From Mesorhabditis belari (taxonomy: Eukaryota; Nematoda; Chromadorea; Rhabditida; Rhabditidae): 64,000 nt of DNA. A program made the position numbers and the translations under genes. Each line of letters begins with the position of its first letter. Within the stretch, counting starts at the first letter, position 1. Shown here piece by piece: positions 1 to 11,589 of this stretch. The DNA lies in NCBI GenBank assembly GCA_958450365.1, contig CAUEEP010000927.1:1665001-1729000 (forward strand), written 5' to 3'. A model generated the notes under the pieces. It was not told the origin of the DNA. It worked only from the letters and a program-made list of their open reading frames with translations, and did no database searches.

Positions 1-540
1 TTTTTGAAACAAACGTACAAATGAGGCAATAAACAAAACAATTTATTGGATCAATGCTTTTATTAGACTGATCATTTGTTTTCAAACGGGTAAATTATAG
101 GTGCTAGCCAAAAAAAACAAGACTATTTTTCGAAACAGGTGAAAATATTTAGCTGTAATCCCGAGTCGAGTTCACTCCACTATAATTGTTGATTTAAATA
201 TTCATAAACTGATTGTTTGATCTAGATTTAAGGCAAATCCTGTTACTTTTTTGTCCAAATCCTTTTACAAATCCTGTTACAAATCCTGTTATTTTTCTTT
301 AACCTTTTGAATAATCAAAATGAAGCTGAACAGGGCTTGATTGTAAGCCGAGTTCACTCCACTATAATTGGTGGAGTGTTCAAAAGTTATCTACAATTCA
401 TACAATATCGAGTTCACTCCACTATAATTGGTGGAGTGAACTCGGCCTGTAAAAACCTGTAAGCCTGTAAAATCAAGGCTAAACTGTTATTTTTTTAATT
501 TCCCCAGCACATCAAGTATTCTTTTTTTTATCTGTCTTTG
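1..540. repeat. Intergenic region with a repeated palindrome
   Basis: No gene is seen here. The word gagttcactccactataat occurs near 168, 349 and 408. At the last two sites its complement follows at once, and the last copy forms a perfect hairpin of about 34 bases (408-443). A short direct repeat around 'aatcctgtta' lies at 236-290. It is probably a small foldback repeat; no protein is encoded. Confidence 0.6.
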
Positions 541-617
541 CACGTAGGTGTTCCTATTTTGCGCAGATCACATGCTTCCACATTTCTCTATCCATTGCTA
601 TTGTCATCCAGTGTTTC

Positions 618-863
618 CTATCTTGGTTGTTCCTGGTTCGAAGTCTTCGACTTGCTTATGGTTGGTGGTGGTTGCACTCTAACCATCCTTTCTCTGACTG
701 TCTCTGCCACTCTTGTGCTCCACCTCGTTGCTGGTCTTCCGATGGGCCTCTTCTGGTCTCGTGGTAGCCACTCTGTGATCCGTATAGTCCATCTGTCGTC
801 TGTTCTTCTGGCTACGTGGCCGGCCCATCTGAGTCTTTTTCTCTCGATCTTATTCATATTCAT
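618..863 (-). mobile_element. 3' fragment of a LINE-type reverse transcriptase
   Basis: The reverse strand encodes about 80 residues with RLRWAGHVARR, a short spacer, RITEWLPRD and RPIGRPATRW. This run is typical of the extreme C-terminus of RTE-type and related non-LTR retrotransposon polyproteins. The endonuclease and the catalytic reverse-transcriptase motifs are absent, so this is a 5'-truncated dead copy. A plus-strand ORF of 119 codons over the same bases is its shadow. Confidence 0.75.
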
Positions 864-898
864 TATTTATACAACTGAATATTATTTTATAACATAAT

Positions 899-1120
899 TA
901 CCGTATTTTCTCTAATAGTAGTGCACCCCGCCAAGCCGAATTGGTGACTATTTTACGGTTTCCAAGCTTTTGCAGAAGCTCAAGACTCTAATCATCGTCA
1001 AGATCTCATCGTCAGCTACATTTTCCGACCCCACATCGATAGTTTCTGTTAAGCGGTTCTCGAGATTTCGAGCAATTTAGGCGACGCTCAGGGTGCACTA
1101 CTATTAGAGAAAATACGGTA
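899..1120. mobile_element. MITE with TA-flanked inverted repeats
   Basis: The element starts TACCGTATTTTCTCTAATAG and ends with its complement, and the terminal repeat runs on to a total of about 31 bases. TA at both ends suggests a Tc1/mariner-type TA target duplication. The unit is about 222 bases with no coding capacity. It ends 108 bases before the chemoreceptor start codon, so it lies in the promoter region. It shares the CCGTA terminus with two other families in the window. Confidence 0.7.
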
Positions 1121-1228
1121 ACTCTTAGCTTTTTTAATTTAGCAGATGTTCAAGAGGTTTTTATTCTTCTTCCTTGATTTCATTGATTAATAAATTCTGT
1201 AGTTATCTCAATTAATGTTTCAGTTACA

Positions 1229-3272
1229 ATGTTTTTCCCAAATTCCACTGAAAAACTGGTGTTGAATTGGTTCTATTTAATGAACGGTCTCCTCACATCG
1301 ATCATCTTCTTCATAACGTTGTACTCGATTTTGAAAAACTCTTTCAACTCGAATCGACACTATCAACTCGTTCAGCTTAATATCTTGGTAAAGAAGTAAA
1401 TATTTAAACTCTTTTATTTACAGTCATGTTTCAGATCTCTGCTCAACTCTGCGATATACTGATTGCTGTTGGAGAGCCAGTGGTGTGCGTTCCCCATTTG
1501 ACAATATTGCTTCTAACACCTTTGCAAGGTCCAATGCCAGTAGGGCTAGCTTTTATGGTTTGTTTTGATAAAGGTTATCAGTGCAAATCCAAGCTAAATC
1601 CGGTTCAAGCTTAACTCCTTGCGCCAATGGCTTCAAAGGCAGGCTAGGCAAATCTGACCTAGAAAATTGCCATCCAGACTCGGTTGATTTAACTTTGATT
1701 GACATTTCCTACCTACCATTTCCTACCTTAGATTCAAATCTTATTATTATATCATCTAAATTCTAATCTAAAACTCCTTTCAGACAATCTATTTTATCAT
1801 TCTTCCCTATACTTTGGTTTCCATATTCTACTCATTATTTTATCGAGTTTTCTCTTTAAATCTTCAAAATCGTAAAAGACGGCTTGATTTTTATAATAAA
1901 ATGCTAATCATCTTTTTTGTGATCGCAATTTTTGGAATCCAAGGCATATTTTGGGGTGCTTACTCAACAGGATTTCTATTAAACCAAAATGCGATCGTGA
2001 GTGCGTAAGAATTTCTTTTATCAAGAAATTTTCGTTTAGACCCTCACAGCAGAGCTTCAATCTTTAGAAAAATATTCACTTGTGTATATTTTCAAAGAAA
2101 ATGACCTCATTCGTCTTATTTGTGCCTTTTTGGGGTTCACTTTGACGTTTTTCGTTGTTCTATTTCTTGGGATTACTGCATATTTTTTGTTTCGATATTC
2201 AAGAGATCGAGATTTGTCAAAGAGTCGTAAAACGAGAGATATGCAAAAACAATGTATTCGTGTTTTGTCTTTACAAGTTGGTGGATAAAACTCAGCTAAA
2301 CAATAGATTAGGATCGCTAATCTAAGGCCAGATCCAGGTGCAAGTTTAGAAGAAGCCGGGCCAGATCCAGGTGCAAGTCTGGGAGAAGCCAGGCCAGATC
2401 CAGGTGCAAGTCTGGGAGAAGTCGGGCCAAATCCAGGTGCAAGTCTGGGAGTAGCCAGACCAGCAGGTGCAAGTCTGGCTTCTGGTACTTTTCGTGGGCC
2501 AGACCTAAAGTAAGGGTCAGACCAGGCTGGACCAGGTAAGGCTGGAGCCAAGCTAGATTCAGACAGACGCTCTTCTGGCTTCCTTCTGGCGGGCCCAAGT
2601 ACTTTTAAGCAATGCAAGGCCTTGGCCAGGCAAAAAACTTTTTTTAGCAATCCTGACTGGCTATCTCTCTCACTAGTATTTGAATCCACTTAAAAACCCC
2701 CTTTCAGTCCTTGGCCGCCTTTGTGACAATCGTTCTCCCGTACACGTTGATGATCATAATCATTGCTCGTTTCCCTCTACCGGAGACAAGTAGTAGATCA
2801 TTAAATTCTATAGGTTTAAAGCTTTAGTTGGTGGAATTGCTCCAGCAATCGCTGCTCTCCATTCGCTTGTCAACAGTTGTATCATTTTGGTGACCACTCG
2901 TTTCAATCGGAGAATGGTTGGTTCGATTGGAAGATCTTTAGGTGAGTGAATGGAAATGGTGAGGTGGACTGGTTGATGGGAATTTTAAATACAAATTTAC
3001 GAATGTTAAGCATGAACTTTATAAATCCTAAAAGTATCAAGTCTTATCTTTTAATCAAAAGAGGTACAATCACTGGCATTTGAAAGCAATGAATGCATGT
3101 AATACTGTAACATTTCCCATCACTAATAACCCTAAACTACAATATGATTTTAGTTTCAACGCTTCAAGACTCAAGTCACAAAACAACTCCGTCAAACTTG
3201 AAGATTTACTTGACAAAAACATCCCGACGATTAAGCGAAATCTACGGAAAACAGAGACTATTTTCTATATAA
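1229..3272 (+). CDS. Srh-like serpentine chemoreceptor (7TM GPCR)
   Basis: I assemble seven exons: 1229-1387, 1435-1557, 1784-1996, 2040-2276, 2708-2789, 2828-2941 and 3154-3272. All phases agree, giving 348 residues, a usual length for nematode serpentine receptors. Hydrophobic segments fall in every exon except the last. Examples are GLLTSIIFFITLYSIL near residue 20, and the last membrane segment with the pattern ALHSLVNSCIILVTTRFNRR. That alanine-leucine-histidine membrane end followed by a basic tail resembles the Srh branch of the Str superfamily, but Str or Sri cannot be excluded. Such proteins are expected in sensory cilia of chemosensory neurons; that is family knowledge. The start at 1229 follows a 'tttcag' at 1218-1223, a possible trans-splice site. 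Intron 4 (2277-2707) holds a 33-base tandem repeat. The gene looks intact. Confidence 0.85.
2326..2480. repeat. 33-bp tandem repeat inside the receptor intron
   Basis: About 4.6 copies of a 33-base unit beginning ggccagatccaggtgcaag start at 2326, 2359, 2392 and 2425, with a shortened fifth copy. It lies in intron 4 of the chemoreceptor. The GC content is well above the surroundings. A 210-codon reverse ORF across it is only a translation of the repeat. Confidence 0.85.
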
Positions 3273-3297
3273 ACTCTCCAATAAATTCATTTATAGA

Positions 3298-3690
3298 AGT
3301 GATGAAAGGAGAAAATCTGACTCTCATTTTGGTGCAATTGGTTGAAAGATGAAAGATGAAAGAAAGCAAGACACTTTTTTTTTTGAAAGATTGACACATT
3401 TTTTTGGTCTTTTTGACCCAGTTGAGACACGAGACGAGTGCCGCTAGAAGCAGCCAACGTCCACGCATCCTCCAATAACTCTAAAGATGAAAACTACAGT
3501 AAGAAAGCAATGTCATAGATAAACTGAATATCTACTGGACAAGTTGAATATCTCTTGTAGTGGATGCCTGAAGTGATGAAAGGAGAAAATCTGACTCTTA
3601 TTTTGGTGCAATTGGTTGAAAGATGAAAGAGGAAAGATGAAAGAAAGCAAGACACTTTTTTGATTGAAAGATTGACACATTTTTTTGAGG
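3298..3690. repeat. Direct duplication of about 110 bp downstream of the receptor
   Basis: The block gaagtgatgaaaggagaaaa...attgacacatttttttg occurs at about 3296-3408 and again at about 3572-3688 with few changes. It contains the last codons and 3' flank of no recognised gene. Between 3690 and 4590 I see only AT-rich sequence and a short repeated word (aacattgattggacaagat at 3765 and 3792). Confidence 0.75.
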
Positions 3691-4599
3691 GTTTCACGAA
3701 ATATTCAATTCAAACGAAAATCATTTAGTAAAAGGTTAAAAAAAGAGTTTATTTTCAGAAACGAAACATTGATTGGACAAGATTTTAACGAAACATTGAT
3801 TGGACAAGATTGGACAAGATTTTATTCGACAAGATTGGTCAAGCAAAGAGAAGATTTTCGTAATTGTTTAGTCTTCACTTTCAAAGGTCCAAAGGTGCTA
3901 CTTTCTTTAAGCCAAAGCCAGGTCATTTCTTTAAAAACAGTTAGATATTTGAATTTGATTTGATTAAGTCCAAGACAATTTTCTAACTTTTAGGCTTTCA
4001 AAAAAGCTAAAAGCCATAGCTATCGATGCCAGACCAGGTGAAAAGCCAGAAATTTATTGAAATATTTATTAGACTAACCCAATAAGCCTTTGAAAATTCT
4101 TTTTAGAAAGCCAAATCAGTAATTAAATTACTTTATGAATCTATTATTTCATTAAAAACAATTCACGTCGAAGAAAACTCCGTGAAAATTGGAAAATTTT
4201 GCGAGAACAACATTAACAATGCGATTGAGCAGTGGTAAAAAGGCTATTTTTCTAATATTATATGAATTTTATGAAAAATAGTACTTTATTTCTTTAAAAA
4301 ATTTTATTTAAATGATTAAAGGCACATCAAGATGAACAAATCTCTCAAAGATGACATCAGAACTTCAAAATTCACATGAAATTTAATAAGAATTGCAATT
4401 TTGTGAATAGGAAGACCGGACGCGTAAATTTCACAACCAAAAATTAATTGAGTAATAGGAATTTCAAGCAAAACATTCAAGAAAATAGATTTCAAATTTG
4501 TCTTTATGAATTCAAAGGATTTGCGTAAGCCTCAAGCTTTGCGGAAAGGACCTGAAATTTGCGGTAAAATTGTGTTTGGGAGAATGGTTTTTTTTTTTA

Positions 4600-4657
4600 A
4601 AAGGTGTTTTTTTTTTTGAAAATTTTTTTTTTTTTGGAGATTTTTTTTTTTTTTTTG

Positions 4658-4693
<36 letters not shown>

Positions 4694-4861
4694 GGTGTTT
4701 TTTTTTTGGGTGGTGGTTTTTTTTTGTTGTGGTGTTTTTTTTTTTTTTGGGGGTTTTTTTTGTTGGGGGGGTTTTTTTTGTTTGGGTTGTTTTTTTTTTG
4801 GGGGTGGTTTTTTTTTTGGGGGGTGTTGTTGGGGGGGGGGGGGTTGTTGTGTGGGGGGGTG
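4600..4861. repeat. Low-complexity T/G-only tract
   Basis: For about 260 bases the plus strand is nearly only T and G, with T runs up to about 31. ORFs of up to 178 codons over it are artefacts of base composition (runs of Phe, Gly, Lys, Pro). Such strand-asymmetric sequence may be a genuine simple repeat or a poorly resolved part of the assembly. Confidence 0.8.
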
Positions 4862-4879
4862 TTGGATTGAGAATGCTGT

Positions 4880-5400
4880 CATTCTTGAGAATGCTTCTCA
4901 ACTGCTTGTCATTAAAAAACGTTGCCAATGTTACTCACCTCTGGTCGGACTTGCTGATCTCTTTCGAACATCAACCTCTCGTAATATGTTTGATTCTTCG
5001 ATGGATTGGGTTGTCCAATCGGACGAACGGTTGTCAGCTGAGTAGACTATTGATAAAGCTACTAATTGGCTACAGGATGGGGCAGGATTATTGCAATCAG
5101 TGTTAGTTCTAACAACTATCTTGACACCAGAAAGATCTTCCATGAGCCAAAAATTACTTTGGCAACAGGATTTGATGTTTTATGTAAGATGATGCTTATG
5201 CTCACAAGGTTCGAGTGGTTCAGGACAAGCAGCATTTTCCTGATTTGGCTAGCTTCAAATCTGGATCTTAAACCGATAGATTTCAGTGTTTAGAATATTC
5301 TTGAAGCAAAAACGTCGTCAAAACCGCATTCCAGCATTGATTCGCTTAAGAAATCTTTTCAAAAAGTATGATAAACTCGATCCCGTTTACTATTTCCTAA
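4880..5400 (+). pseudogene. Degenerate Tc1/mariner-type transposase
   Basis: Pieces of a DDE/D transposase lie in different frames. At 5188-5249 the frame reads DDAYAHKVRVVQDKQHFPD, matching the second catalytic aspartate region (QDxAxAHK...). At 5256-5291 another frame gives SNLDLKPIDFSV, the third catalytic block (DLNPxDFS type), followed by LEAKTSSKPHSSIDSLKKS near 5300-5355 after an in-frame stop. Upstream, 4955-5045 may be the region before the second aspartate. Frameshifts and stops show that it is dead. No terminal inverted repeats were found. Confidence 0.65.
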
Positions 5401-5481
5401 AATTGCATTTTCTAAATGTCACAAGGCCTGCATTTTTGCTAATAGAGATCTAGGAAGTACTTTTTCTTATTTAATATATCT

Positions 5482-7762
5482 TTAAAAATCAATTGTTAAA
5501 TTTTTTGAGTTAATTTCTCTTTTATCGATTTTTATCCTGAAAAATATTGGTTTCAATAATCTTGCCACAACCTGTAGACGATTGATAAGGCTATTGAGGA
5601 TTGAATTAGCAATATAAGCATATTCATATATTGCTAATTCAATCTTTATTTAAACCTTTAGCTTTTCAATTTTGTGCATCTATCTTATTCTCACCTGTCC
5701 TCCAATCCACGCCAAATATCTTTGTCTCTCTTCTGATCCAATCACTGAATAGTCTCCATTCCATGTGCTTCGATGGCGAGTGTGATTCTCTTTCTAAAAG
5801 TTTGGATTAGATTCGATTTGGTCCGTTTCTCGATTGGTGTACAACGTAAAAATCGAATTTATTTCTGATAAGAATCATTTTTCACAAAGCTTTTACTGTT
5901 TGAGTTTTGTCTTGTTTGGCTTTACTGATTTCAAGCATCATTGCGCAAAACAAAGCACAGCAGATCGCTTAAAATTGTGCTGAGAGTTTTGTTTACTTAA
6001 TATTCAAGCTCAAATGTTTAACAAATTGGCAGAGACTTTAAAAAGCTTATAATGAAAAGCTGCTTTTAAAGTTCATCAGCCTTACCAATTCCTTTTCGTG
6101 TTTTTCTGCGATTGAACTTGATGGGGAAACAAAACGGGGAATCGCTGCCTAAAGATAGTTTGAATATAGTTTGAAATAGTTTGAAAACAAAGAATGCGTT
6201 ATTTTGCGTACCTTGCACAATAATTCTTCTTCCTCATTCAACGTTCGCAGTCTAGTGCTCTCAATCTTTAGATTTTCTAAAGTCAAGACTTAAATTTGAT
6301 CGTCAATACGATCAATTTAGCTAAAACTCACGTGTTCTAAAAGTTTTCTCGACGTTAATTGAATCTGATGGAGTTGGGGAAAAATTGTGTCGTTTCGTCG
6401 AAGTTTTCTCGTTGTTCTTGAAATGTAAAAGATTCAATACATCAAATACGCTTAACATTTTCTAGAAATATTGTAGTTAAATAAATATTTATAGAAAATA
6501 AAAGTCTTTAATTGAAAATAATAGTTATTTGAAAGGGGAGTTGTTTTCGAATTCACTAAAAAAAGAAAAAAACGGGGATGAAGTTAAATGGAAACAGCTG
6601 TTGCCTAAGATATATAACAGGATCACTTGATTTTGATGTTTTTCACTAAGAAAAAAAGTAATTGAACAGCATTAGAGTCGAAATTTGTTTTATAAAACTT
6701 CTTTTCTATAAAAAAAAGCTGATCTGAGCTGAACTCGTGACAATTTATTAGCCAAAAACCTTGAGACAAGAGTTTTGTTTTATAAATTAAATATTTTTAA
6801 AGAAACTTTAACTATTTTACTTAAAAACTGTTAGCAATTTACTAGTTTTGGATTGCAATGGCAAATGAATAAAAGATTAGTAAATAATTTGGCTCTTGCG
6901 TCGTTCCCGGGTATTTTGAACGGATTGTCACACTTTGAAAGCTTATAACTTTTTCCAGAGATAATATTTTTGTTAACTTTTTATAGCACTGTATAGAGGA
7001 CATTTCAGGCTTTCAAATGATACTAAAAAGAGCTTGATTGAATAGTCCAGTCCAAGAAAATCAAAGCCAACTCTGAGCAAATGAGGTCTATCCAACTCGG
7101 GTGTCGTGTAGCCTTGTTTGCATGGGAATGAAAAATCCAGTCAAGCTTTATTTAGTATCATTTGAAAGCCTGAAATGTCCTCTGTACAGTGCTATAAAAA
7201 GTTAACAAAAATATTATCTCTGGACAAAGTTATAGACCTTCAAAGTGTGACAATCCGTTCAAAATACCTGGAAACTACGCAAGAGTCGATCACTTTGGCA
7301 ACTAACTTTGGAATTGTGTTTTGATTTGTAAACTATTTAGTTGTTAGATTATTTTAAGCCTAATTTCAAATCGAAACTTACAATTACAGTGCTTGTGAGG
7401 TGAGGTCGAGGCCCGCCAAAGATTGGAATCGGTCGATTGTCGACAAATGGCGGTGGATCGGAGTTTGGTTTTGGTGGATCGAGGCTCAGTACTAAATATT
7501 ATTGCTAAATTAAACAATTTAAATCTATTTCTATTATATTTTCGTTTATCCAGGTATACCATTGTTTCTTGTCGCTCCAAACGGACTCTCCCCTTTCTGT
7601 GAAGCGAATTTGTTCGAGCCGGATTCCCAAGGTAAAATTGGCGGAAGCACGAGTTTCTTTCTACAAGAACACTCCTAAAATATGAAATTTATCGAATTTT
7701 AAAAAGTAATACAAAATCAAATTATTGTCTACAATATCCCCAACCTCTCTATTTGTTGTCAT
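5482..7762 (-). CDS. Calponin-repeat protein, 214 residues
   Basis: Eight exons in order of transcription: 7762-7745, 7674-7560, 7491-7382, 6416-6332, 6276-6212, 6148-6086, 5793-5695 and 5571-5482. All phases agree. A possible trans-splice acceptor (TGCTTTCAG) sits 2 bases before the ATG. Residues 20-44 contain SGSNKFASQKGESPFGATR, the pattern of one calponin family repeat, as in UNC-87 and calponins, where such repeats bind actin filaments. A Pro-rich stretch follows (LDPPKPNSDPPPF), then a charged region, then RYLAWIGGQVVARLL near the end. No calponin-homology domain is seen. The gene could therefore be a short CLIK-type actin-binding protein; the remainder is unrecognised. The large intron 7381-6417 holds a foldback element. 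The last exon is the least certain: a rival acceptor nearer the stop gives a shorter tail. Confidence 0.7.
6890..7288. mobile_element. Foldback element in intron 3 of the calponin-repeat gene
   Basis: Arms of about 150 bases are inverted copies of each other. The left arm includes cggattgtcacactttgaa, and the right arm has its complement near 7238-7257. The ends are ggctcttgcg and cgcaagagtc. The centre is about 80 bases. There is no coding content. It has the form of a non-autonomous inverted-repeat element. Confidence 0.75.
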
Positions 7763-7970
7763 AGCTGAAAGCAGGAAAGCAAAGCAAATTTCGAGTCTCT
7801 CACATGGGAAATCTTAAAGTTTAAAACTTTTGAGTACTGCACTGGTAAAATTTGCATTTAAAATAAAGTAAATTAATTTTTAAAAAGTCAGAGAATACTG
7901 TAATTCAAATAACAAAGCACCGTTTTGACTAGTTACAGTATTATTTTGAGACAAACTACCAGATTGTTTG

Positions 7971-8188
7971 GGGGTAGGCTAATTTCCGCCATTTGATTTG
8001 CGCAACCCGCCATAACTTTCTCTTCTAAGTAAGCCAATCTTTATGATTTTGGTGTCATTTTGTTGCACTCATTAAGTTCTAGAAAATGACACCAAAATCC
8101 TAAAGATTGGCTTACTTAGAAGAAAGTTATGGCGAGTTGCGCAAACGACCCAGTTGCGCAAATAAAATGGCGGAAATTAGCCTACCCC
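7971..8188. mobile_element. Foldback/MITE element upstream of the calponin-repeat gene
   Basis: The element starts ggggtaggctaatttccgcc and ends with its exact complement. The arms continue for about 100 bases with small gaps (gattggcttacttagaag and its complement). It lies 209 bases upstream of the reverse-strand start codon at 7762, so it may sit in that promoter. Confidence 0.8.
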
Positions 8189-8581
8189 GATTGTTTGAAT
8201 TTAGTAAAAAAATGCTGAGAAAATATTAATCTATTCGTATAAATAATAGAAGAAACGAAAAGCGTTAATTTGGAGAGGAGAAAAATAAAACATTTTGGGT
8301 GAATCAGATGAGAATGTTGATCGAATGATTCAAAGCTCTCGAGGGAAAAGGGGGAAAGTGAAGGCGCCAATTTGAATTCACTACTTTATTCACTGGAGAG
8401 TAAAGAAAGTACTATATTTCAATACATTATTCAATTTATAGTTTAAAGTTTACGCTAATATTTGTCAACTCAAAACTTTTATTATTTAAATGCTCAAGAA
8501 CGACATTGGGATTGTTTAAATGCTTAAATCTCTAAAGTTATTGACTTCAAAATGTTACATTTCAAGTTTAAAAGGTAAATT

Positions 8582-9080
8582 TGTCTCTACAAAATCTAAA
8601 AGAACTTAAAAATTTGCCATTCTTGAGCATTAGGCAAAAAGTTTAACTAATAATATTCATTTCAAGGAAGAAAAAAAATATGGTTCCAATATGGTTCCAA
8701 TATGGTTCCAATATGGTTCAGATACGGTTCCAATATGGTTCCGATATGGTTCAGATACGGTTCCAATATGGTTCCAATATGGTTCCGATATGGTTCCGAT
8801 ATGGTTCAGATAAGGTTCCAATATGGTTCCGATACTGTTCGGTACTGTCTCCAAACTCTGGGGGGGTTCCAAATGGTTCTGGCATGTTCTTAAATCCAAA
8901 TGGCTCCAAATGGTTGATATGACTTCAGATACGGTTACATATTCCAATATGGTTTTAAAAGGTTCAAATATGGTCTCTACAAAATGCTTGAATAAGAGCT
9001 TAAAAATGTTGCCATTCTGGTCCAAAAAGGGTTCCAAAAAGTTTAACTAATAATATTCATTTCAAGGAAGAAATAAAAGC
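8582..9080. repeat. 12-bp minisatellite between two direct repeats
   Basis: From about 8680 to 8840 the unit atggttccaat/ga repeats roughly 14 times with C/G variants. The flanks 8582-8672 and about 8973-9080 are diverged copies of one sequence (gtctctacaaaat... to ...attcatttcaaggaagaa). ORFs on both strands here are translations of the repeat. Confidence 0.85.
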
Positions 9081-11196
9081 TAAATTGTTCATTTTCAACA
9101 AGACAAAGTTTTTAAAAACAATCAGGCAATCTTGCAAAGTTTACGATTGAACAAATCCTTTGGATTAACAAGAAATGGTTGAAAAGAAAGGCTTACAAGT
9201 GTTTCGTTATCAATGTAAGGATTAGCGCTCGTGAAATGGTGGATTAAAATAGAATACAAGTCATTGGGAGTTTTGGATAGATTAGTGAAAAGTTTTAACG
9301 ACAAACACCCAGTCCAACAGGTTCAATGAATAAAAATATGAAAATGATTCCAAAATTGGTGTGAAAAAACAGAGTAATACTTGTTCTATGAGGTTTGTAC
9401 TTGAAAGAAACTACTGAACAGATTTCTTTTAACAATTGAGTGTATTAGAGAAGGTTTGTTTCCATTTTAAGCACAAAATGCATGCTAAGAATACTAAGAA
9501 TATCTAAAAATCTTCAAGAATTTGATCGTTTTATCGATCTGAAGAGAGAAAAGGAGGTGTTTGACTGAAGAGAAGCATGAAAGCAATGGAAAATGGGGAA
9601 AGGGCAAAATAAACAGAAAACACAGATCTCTTCTTTTTTTTCGATTTCGATCATATACAACTTTTCATGTCACTTTTCATGAACATATCTTGTTGTTTGG
9701 GAATGTGAACAGAGCTTAATTTTAGTTAATTTTAAAGATCAGCATTCAAGGCTTCAAAGCAATCAATCAATCAATTTAAAATATCTTTTTATAGTTATAT
9801 TTTGATATTAAGCAACTATAAGAAAAGCTTAAGAGTGATGAAATTCAAGAGAAAGACTTGCTCGAATAGAATTTTTGTTTGAAATGCATAAATGGGAGAC
9901 GAGAATGGACGTGGAGGTCATAAATTTGGCACTCTCAAGACTCCATCCTCCATAAATGTCTCACTTCGACAACAGTGACGACTTTTAGACAAATAAAAAC
10001 CACAAGATCAAAGCTTGAGGTGAAGATTAAAGCTTTCACTTAACATTTATTGAATAAATGTTAACTTACAGTTAAATCAGTTATTAAGGACTCAATTTGA
10101 CGAGACTGTGCTTTGTTTCTATCAGAGTTGAGTCAAAGTGCAGTTCTTTGAGTCATTTTTGGGCCATGTTTAGGTCATTTTTGAGCCATGTTTAGGTCAT
10201 TTTTGGGCCATGTTTGAGTCATTTTTTTTTGCAAAAACTTGTAGAATCCCTTTTGACATCTAAAAATAGAAATTTAGCCTTAAAATCAACTAAATAAGTA
10301 ACAAGTTCTGAAGTATTTTTAAATGATTATCCCTTTGTTGAGTCTTCTCTTCTCTCCATAACCTAATAAGTTTTCCCATCCAAATTGGCTTTGTAAAGTG
10401 AAAACCAGTCATCATTAGAGCCCAGTTTTAACTAAAAACTGAAACTTATGATAGAAATAAACGAAAAGAAAAATGAAACCAAGTGTTGTGTAACCGGAGC
10501 GCTCTTTTTCACCCTTTAAGAAAACTCAGTAATGAAATTTCAACGGAGATTTTGAGATTTTAACAAAAGAAAATTCGTAGATTCACCTTTCTAAGCTTCT
10601 AAGCAGTTTCTAAGCAGTAAGTTTAAAAAAAAAACTTTGTTTATTCACATTTTCTCAATCGACTTATTTATTATTAATGAATGAAGTGCTTTCGGTGTCA
10701 ATGGAAAAGGGATCGATAGTTGAGAAAAGAGGTGAGAGAAACAAAAAAAAAGAGTTAGAGATATGGACAAAACGAGAGAATTGAAGAAAAATAGAGAAAA
10801 TAAAGAAATAGAGGCAGCTGGCCTCTCTTGGAGAGTGACCACTACTTGGGCCCAACTACACATTGAACAAGTCATAGAAATAAGCCTTCTTCACTATTAT
10901 TTAAACTTTACTTCAAATCAATTGTCGCTTTGAAGATTTGTGTAATAGGTTTGGTTTTTGTTTCTTTTTAGATGAAGAATAAGTTATTCATAGGCATTTT
11001 GAAATAGTTTTTGTTACTTTTATTACTTTGTAGAAATATATTTTAGTGTTTTTTAACATTTTTAAAACAAATTCAGATCTAATGCTTCTTTTTATATAAA
11101 AAAAGTAACTTATTTAAATTTAAACTCAGTTCATTAGATATTAGATTTTAAATTTAAAATCTATTAGGTATTAGATAACTTGTTCATTATGTAGGC
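9081..11196. other. Intergenic region between divergent genes
   Basis: No convincing gene. A 22-base tandem repeat (gtcatttttgggccatgttt plus 2) has three to four copies at 10151-10225. A reverse frame at 9122-9300 reads ...NLSKTPNDLYSILIHHF... and ends at a consensus GTAAGC, so it may be an isolated exon, but no start or partner exon was found. The reverse ORF at 10645-10875 lacks splice or family support. Otherwise the sequence is AT-rich. Confidence 0.55.
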
Positions 11197-11470
11197 TACC
11201 GTAATAGTAATACTGTAATAGTAGTCCACCCCCATAATGACGGTGCGGAGCGTTGCGTAGTCTAGCTTTGGACGCGTTTTTCTCAACACTGGTTTATGCT
11301 ACAATGCTCGTTTAAATATCAAAAAATAGCCCTGAATTTCAGCTATTTTTTGATACCAAAGACGCATTTTTTGAAAGTACGAGCGCTTTGAAAAACAAGA
11401 AATACGAAAAAACTTTTGCGACTACCCGACTGTACGAGGGGGGTGGGGTACTATTACTGTATTTACGGTA
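11197..11470. mobile_element. CCGTAAATACTG-type MITE, copy 1
   Basis: It begins TACCGTAATAGTAATACTGT and ends ACAGTATTTACGGTA-like (here actgtatttacggta). The interior has a palindrome around 'tcaaaaaatagc' and 'gctattttttga'. It lies 120 bases upstream of the DHHC gene, in inverse orientation to copies 2 and 4. Related copies are at 12789, 15329, 43182 and 52503. Confidence 0.8.
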
Positions 11471-11589
11471 ATGGTAAGCAACAAGAATTCGTTGAATTTT
11501 AAGCATTAAAGTAGATTAAAAGCTTAAATTCTTCTATTTCTCTTCAAAATTTCTACTTTCTTTTAATTTTCAGTTAAATTATTATTTAG

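Noticed and set aside
2057..2689. 210-codon reverse ORF with PGS/APA repeats
   Set aside because: It covers a 33-base tandem repeat in an intron and overlaps coding exon 4 of the chemoreceptor antisense.
4512..5106. Lys/Pro- and Phe/Gly-rich ORFs
   Set aside because: They are caused by the T/G-only tract.
7391..7680. Plus-strand exons in the region of the calponin-repeat gene
   Set aside because: A plus-strand acceptor and open frames exist at 7391 and 7553, but only the reverse-strand reading joins all exons in phase and gives a recognisable repeat.
8657..9050. ORFs on both strands rich in Trp/Gln/Tyr/Glu
   Set aside because: They are translations of a 12-base minisatellite.
10645..10875. 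Reverse ORFs of 63-76 codons
   Set aside because: Hydrophobic composition comes from T-rich sequence on that strand; no partner exons or family match.
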